The notes under the pieces: generated by a model
The model's database searches: none
What the model saw: the letters and a program-made list of their open reading frames with translations, nothing else
What the model was told of the DNA's origin: nothing
Position numbers and translations under genes: made by a program
Part shown: positions 60,449 to 64,000 of the stretch, one piece after another
Numbering within the stretch: the first letter of the stretch is position 1
Layout: each line of letters starts with the position of its first letter
DNA from: Euwallacea fornicatus
Taxonomy: Eukaryota; Arthropoda; Insecta; Coleoptera; Curculionidae
Direction: 5' to 3'
Assembly (NCBI RefSeq): GCF_040115645.1
Contig: NC_089541.1
Span: 1,426,001 to 1,490,000, forward strand
DNA length: 64,000 bases

Positions 60449-62039
60449 ATGGCAACAAATCCTGAAGAGCCTCCAATACTCAGTCTCCCGGAGGTGATCA
60501 GCATTAACGCGATTTGTCGACTGTGCGCAAACCAAAGTGATAAATTAATAGGAATTTACACAGATGATGGAGTTCAGAATGCCTTAGCCGAGAAGCTTAA
60601 TTTGTACTTGCCTATTAAAGTAGCTGAGAATGACCACTTACCATTGCAATGCTGCTGGCAGTGCGCCTCCACACTTTTAGCGTGGCACGATTTGGTTATT
60701 ACAAGTGTAGAAGCTGACCGAAGGTTAAGATCATATCAATTTGTTGTTGGGGAAGAGGTTAGCAAAACATATGAGGACACCGAGACTGCACTAGTTGTTG
60801 GAAATGATGAATCTTTGTAAGTTTCAGTTTGTGTGCTTTTTTTTTTAGTAAAAAATAGTTGTTTTTGTGGTCAAAATTGTCAATAGTTACAATTTAAAGG
60901 ACTTAAATTAACACAAATAAATCAGTTTAAAAATCCTTCAGTGGTGCCTGGAGGTCAAAATTCTTCTGTCAAATTCTCAAAAGTCAGGTTCGAGCCTAGA
61001 ACTTGATGGCAGCTTTTGTTTCAGACCTCTTCCTGAAGAAACTTCTATGTTCAATCAACCAGACACTACTGTAACAGAAAACATAGCTTTAGTTGAAGAG
61101 CCAATAACCCCTCTTGAGGAAGCTGATAAATCAACAAAGGACTGTGAAGAATCAACAAAGAAGCAAACCTTCTATTTTGAGTGTATTTATTGCTACGCGT
61201 TGTTTTTGAGCAAAACACTTATCAAGAAACACTTAAAGGAAGACCATAGCGACCAAGATCCAGTTAAATTGGAGGAGATAATGATAAAGTTAGATTCTGA
61301 AGAAAGAAAACAACGTCGAAGGTCTAAACACACACTCCGTCATCCTCTGTTGAAAATTGACGAAGAACAAGTCAAAGAAGCGAAACTGGAGGTGAATGGT
61401 CGAGTCTTTTACAAGTGCAAACAATGTGGGAAAACCTTGCATTCTGTGTACACTTTCATGTGGCACATGCGGATCCACACAGGCGAGCGCCCTTATGAAT
61501 GTGACCTGTGCAAGAAACAATTCCGAGTATCTCAAGGCCTGGTACGTCACCTGAAGGAGACACATGAAGGGGTGAAAAACTTCAGCTGTGACATCTGCGG
61601 ACGATCCTTCGCCACCAAGCGCAATGTTGAGGAACATCGCAGAATACACACCAACGAGCGGCCCTACATTTGTGCTATTTGTGGCAAAGCCTTCAAACAA
61701 AAAGCATCACTATTTGTGCACAATCGCTCCCACAGCAACGAGTATCCTTTTGCCTGTTCGCAGTGTCCACAGAAGTTCCGAACCAAGTCGATTTTGTTGT
61801 TACACATCACAAGACACACTGGTGAGAAACCATATTCTTGTGAAGTATGCGGGAGACAATTTAGGCTGAAGTATGAGTTAAAGAGGCATACGATAATACA
61901 CTCGGAAGAACGCCCGTTTACATGCTCCATTTGCGCGCAAACCTTTAGACAGAAGCGATATTTGAGGAATCATTTGAAGCTGAATCACAGCATTGCAGAT
62001 CCGAGCGAGTTACTCAAAGAGTACGAGAACTTCACTTGA
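60449..62039 (+). CDS. ZAD C2H2 zinc-finger protein, proximal-exon isoform
   Basis: Two exons, 60449-60816 and 61025-62039, join in phase 2 and give 460 aa. Exon 1 encodes an N-terminal ZAD (zinc-finger associated) domain: AICRLC at about residues 26-31 and CCWQC near 73-77 supply the four Cys ligands. ZAD domains mediate dimerisation and are an insect speciality. After an acidic linker, exon 2 encodes eight C2H2 fingers. The first is spaced apart (FECIYCY to KEDH); then seven are in tandem with HTGERPYE or HTGEKPYS-type linkers between several. A motif CGKAFKQKASL marks finger five. It is probably a sequence-specific DNA-binding regulator; individual orthology in this fast-evolving family is not claimed. 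A weak ATTAAA follows near 62157, consistent with a separate 3' end before the next exon. Confidence 0.9.
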
Positions 62040-62226
62040 TAGGATCAACGGATTCCGGAACTATTCTGAAATTCATTCATAATCAAGGAGCAGTGAAAGT
62101 TTTTTTTTTAAGTTTCTGAAACCTTTATTATTGTTATAAATTGAACTGAAACTAAGATTAAAGCAGGAATATTTGACAAACCTTTTTTCAAATCATCTAA
62201 GAGCTAAAGGCATTCTCTTGTTGCAG

Positions 62227-63061
62227 GCAAAGCACTGAAGACCTGTCAACCAATCTCACTCTTCAACCAGTACCTGTTGAGCGACTACCTGCAAAAACTT
62301 GCTATCAATATGATAAAAACTACACCCACACCTTAAAGACACACTTGCGCGTAACGGACTCACAAAAAGTCAGACGCAGGATATCCGAAATTGTCGGTAA
62401 AGCCTTTCAATGCAATATTTGCGACAAAGCCTATACGAAAAAACACGATTTGAAAAGGCACTTGGAAGGCAAACACAATCAAAAACTTTCAACAAACTTT
62501 AAAACCCAAAACACTGCAATTTTGGCCCAATGCCGAGAGGAAAACAGCAAGACTTTTAAATGCGACTTCTGCTTGAAAATTTTCAATAAAAGTTCAAACT
62601 TCCTGAGACATCGCTCGATGCATACGAATATAAAAGCGTTTTGTTGCAATTTGTGCGGCAAAAATTTTCGTCTGAACATGTCTTTAACCAGACATATTTC
62701 GGAGGTCCATGAAGGAGTGCGGAAGTTCAAATGTGATGTGTGTGAAAAGCAGTTTAAGAATAAGTGGTCTCTAGATGAACACTCAAATATTCATTTAGAT
62801 AGGAGGCCATATGTGTGCGACGTTTGCGGCAAGGCGTTCAAACAAAAAGCCTCTCTGTATATCCATACCCAATACCATTCAAACCAGCATTCATTCGAGT
62901 GCAATATATGCCACCAAAAATTCCACAGAAAACATAATGTTAAGTTGCACATTTTGAGCCACACGCAGCAGAAAAGGTTCAATTGTGAGAGTTGCGGGGC
63001 TCAATTTGGAACGAAGAGAGGATGGTCTAGGCATTGTGGGAAATGTCAAAAGAAACCTTAA
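62227..63061 (+). CDS. Alternative zinc-finger terminal exon of the ZAD gene
   Basis: After the acceptor ttgttgcag (ending 62226) the sequence is open to TAA at 63061. It starts in phase 2, exactly like the exon at 61025, so exon 60449-60816 can join it to give a 400-aa protein. It encodes a degenerate finger remnant (CYQYDKNYTHTLKTH), six regular C2H2 fingers, and a seventh that ends in Cys (C2HC: CESC to HCGKC). It is clearly related to the preceding exon: HEGV linkers at the same place, an identical CGKAFKQKASL block, then the next finger aligned. A tandem exon duplication with alternative terminal splicing is the simplest reading. A separate gene lacking a ZAD is the alternative, but no start codon with support was found. 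Confidence 0.8.
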
Positions 63062-63119
63062 AGATAACTATAACTATTTATTTTCATGTTTTAAAACGAT
63101 ACATTACTGACCTTAAATC

Positions 63120-63774
63120 TTACAAATAATAGAACAACGAGCACACTGCCATATAAATTGTAATGATGTAACCTGTGCCCCAGGAAAGGGCTCTGGCAGG
63201 TTGGGGAATAACTACCACAGCATAAACAAATGTGTGAATGAATCGAGCTACTGTGAATATTCGGATTAAAGTAGAGGCAAGGAATAAAGAGGGGTTTGTG
63301 GTGAGGTACACCAAGGACACAATGAAGAAAATAGGAATGTTCTCCAGGTCGTTTAGATGCGCCCTATAAAAGACCCATTTATTTCAGGAATATAAGTGGC
63401 CAGATTTCAACTCACCTTCTGACACGTTCTACATCTTCATTGACCTTAGGTTTCAGCTTGTAGGGCTGTGCATCTTCAGCATTTGCGAACGTCTGCAAAA
63501 AAAGGAAATTGTCCCCGTGGTGGTTTAAATGTTATAAGTTACTATGTTTTAATTAATATATAATGAGTTGATGGCTAATAAAGTTTTTAGTCCCCTTAAG
63601 TCATGTTTCTTTAATGGTGAATTGAACTGAACCACTTACCTTTGTCTTAAACCGTTTTGCTCCAGTCAACGCGGACAATAGTATCATTTTAAGTGATAAT
63701 AAGGCAACATAGAATAAATATGTGCGAAAAAGTGGTTGCTCAAGTAAGCTCTCGAAATATACTGCTTGAGCCAT
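63120..63774 (-). CDS. Mgst1: Microsomal glutathione S-transferase 1 (MAPEG)
   Basis: Three exons, 63774-63640, 63492-63416 and 63363-63120, give 151 aa (human 155). The MAPEG signature VERVRRAHLNDLENI is present and spans the second intron. Four hydrophobic helices can be seen: LFRTYLFYVALLSLKMILLS, then IPIFFIVSLVYLTT, IRIFTVARFIHTFVYAV, and GYIITIYMAVCSLFYYL at the C-terminus. TFANAEDAQ matches the cytosolic loop of MGST1. It conjugates glutathione to lipophilic electrophiles and reduces lipid peroxides in the endoplasmic reticulum and outer mitochondrial membrane. Its stop is 58 bp from that of the zinc-finger exon on the other strand, so the 3' UTRs probably overlap. An in-frame TTG upstream is not used; the ATG of MAQAVYF is the start. 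Confidence 0.95.
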
Positions 63775-64000
63775 TTTCGGATACCGGGTAAGTTTATGCA
63801 AATATGGAACTTAATCTGAAGGCGAGAAGGCACTTAAATTGATGAAAAATGCTATGTTGCAGGAACGGTCGTAAGTTCACAAGAAAGAAATTAGACTTTA
63901 ACTAAAACGTAAAGTTATAAAACAATTAAATGATAATTAAAAGATTCTAAAGGTTATGGCTTATGATGTCATATAGACGTGGCCTTTATTGTCATATTTA

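Noticed and set aside
60980..61005. tRNA-like B box (GGTTCGAGCCT)
   Set aside because: No A box, cloverleaf or acceptor stem around it. It lies in an intron of the ZAD gene. No tRNA or rRNA gene was found anywhere in the window.
1..64000. CRISPR arrays, operons, ribosome binding sites
   Set aside because: The genes are intron-bearing insect genes. Repeats here are foldbacks, MITEs and simple repeats, not regularly spaced direct repeats.

Overview
The window is nuclear DNA of an insect, most likely a holometabolous one and possibly a beetle. I base this on AT-rich sequence, short introns (about 45-60 bp in housekeeping genes), an insect-type ZAD zinc-finger gene, a Pox neuro paired-domain gene, a DUF745 secreted protein, a VPYPV-repeat cuticle-type protein, and Tc1/mariner-type and foldback repeats. 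No bacterial, viral or organellar block is seen. Genes are multi-exon; I assembled them by hand from reading frames, splice sites and intron phase. Coordinates of spliced genes run from start codon to stop codon, with exons listed in the evidence.

The left two thirds (1-42 kb) are gene-poor. They hold: a candidate internal exon at 80-159; an unrecognised terminal exon with one membrane segment (4872-5075); a DUF745 secreted protein (5895-6927, minus) with TATA box and 5' UTR exon; proteasome subunit alpha-5 (11071-11853, minus); a candidate two-exon C-terminus (13241-13429, plus); a VPYPV-repeat extracellular protein (21703-24308, minus) whose 4-codon first exon lies behind a 1.35 kb intron full of GGTACCA sites; a dead Tc1-like transposon (27.6-28.6 kb); foldback and MITE-like elements (2.1-2.7, 31.2-32.3, 32.7-33.05 kb); a GC- and CpG-rich stretch (34.6-35.6 kb); and Pox neuro (39065-41749, plus).

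The right third (42.3-63.8 kb) is compact and packed with conserved cellular genes: HAUS5-like augmin subunit (minus), ARMC6 (minus), EDC3 (plus), HDDC2 (minus), COA1 (plus), GLE1 (minus), misato/MSTO1 (plus), TMEM179 (minus), a ZAD-C2H2 zinc-finger gene (plus) and MGST1 (minus). From EDC3 on, neighbours alternate in strand, with convergent 3' ends 58-660 bp apart and divergent starts 377-590 bp apart. The set covers mRNA export and decay (GLE1, EDC3), spindle and tubulin biology (HAUS5, misato), mitochondrial and redox functions (COA1, MGST1) and nucleotide metabolism (HDDC2). It is a neighbourhood of broadly expressed genes, not one pathway.

The most notable observations are: (1) the ZAD gene carries two tandem, related zinc-finger terminal exons with identical splice phase, implying alternative DNA-binding isoforms; (2) seven GGTACCA palindromes lie in 1.07 kb around the cuticle-type gene's promoter and first intron; (3) two introns need GC-AG splicing; (4) several small exons are hidden in apparently empty DNA.
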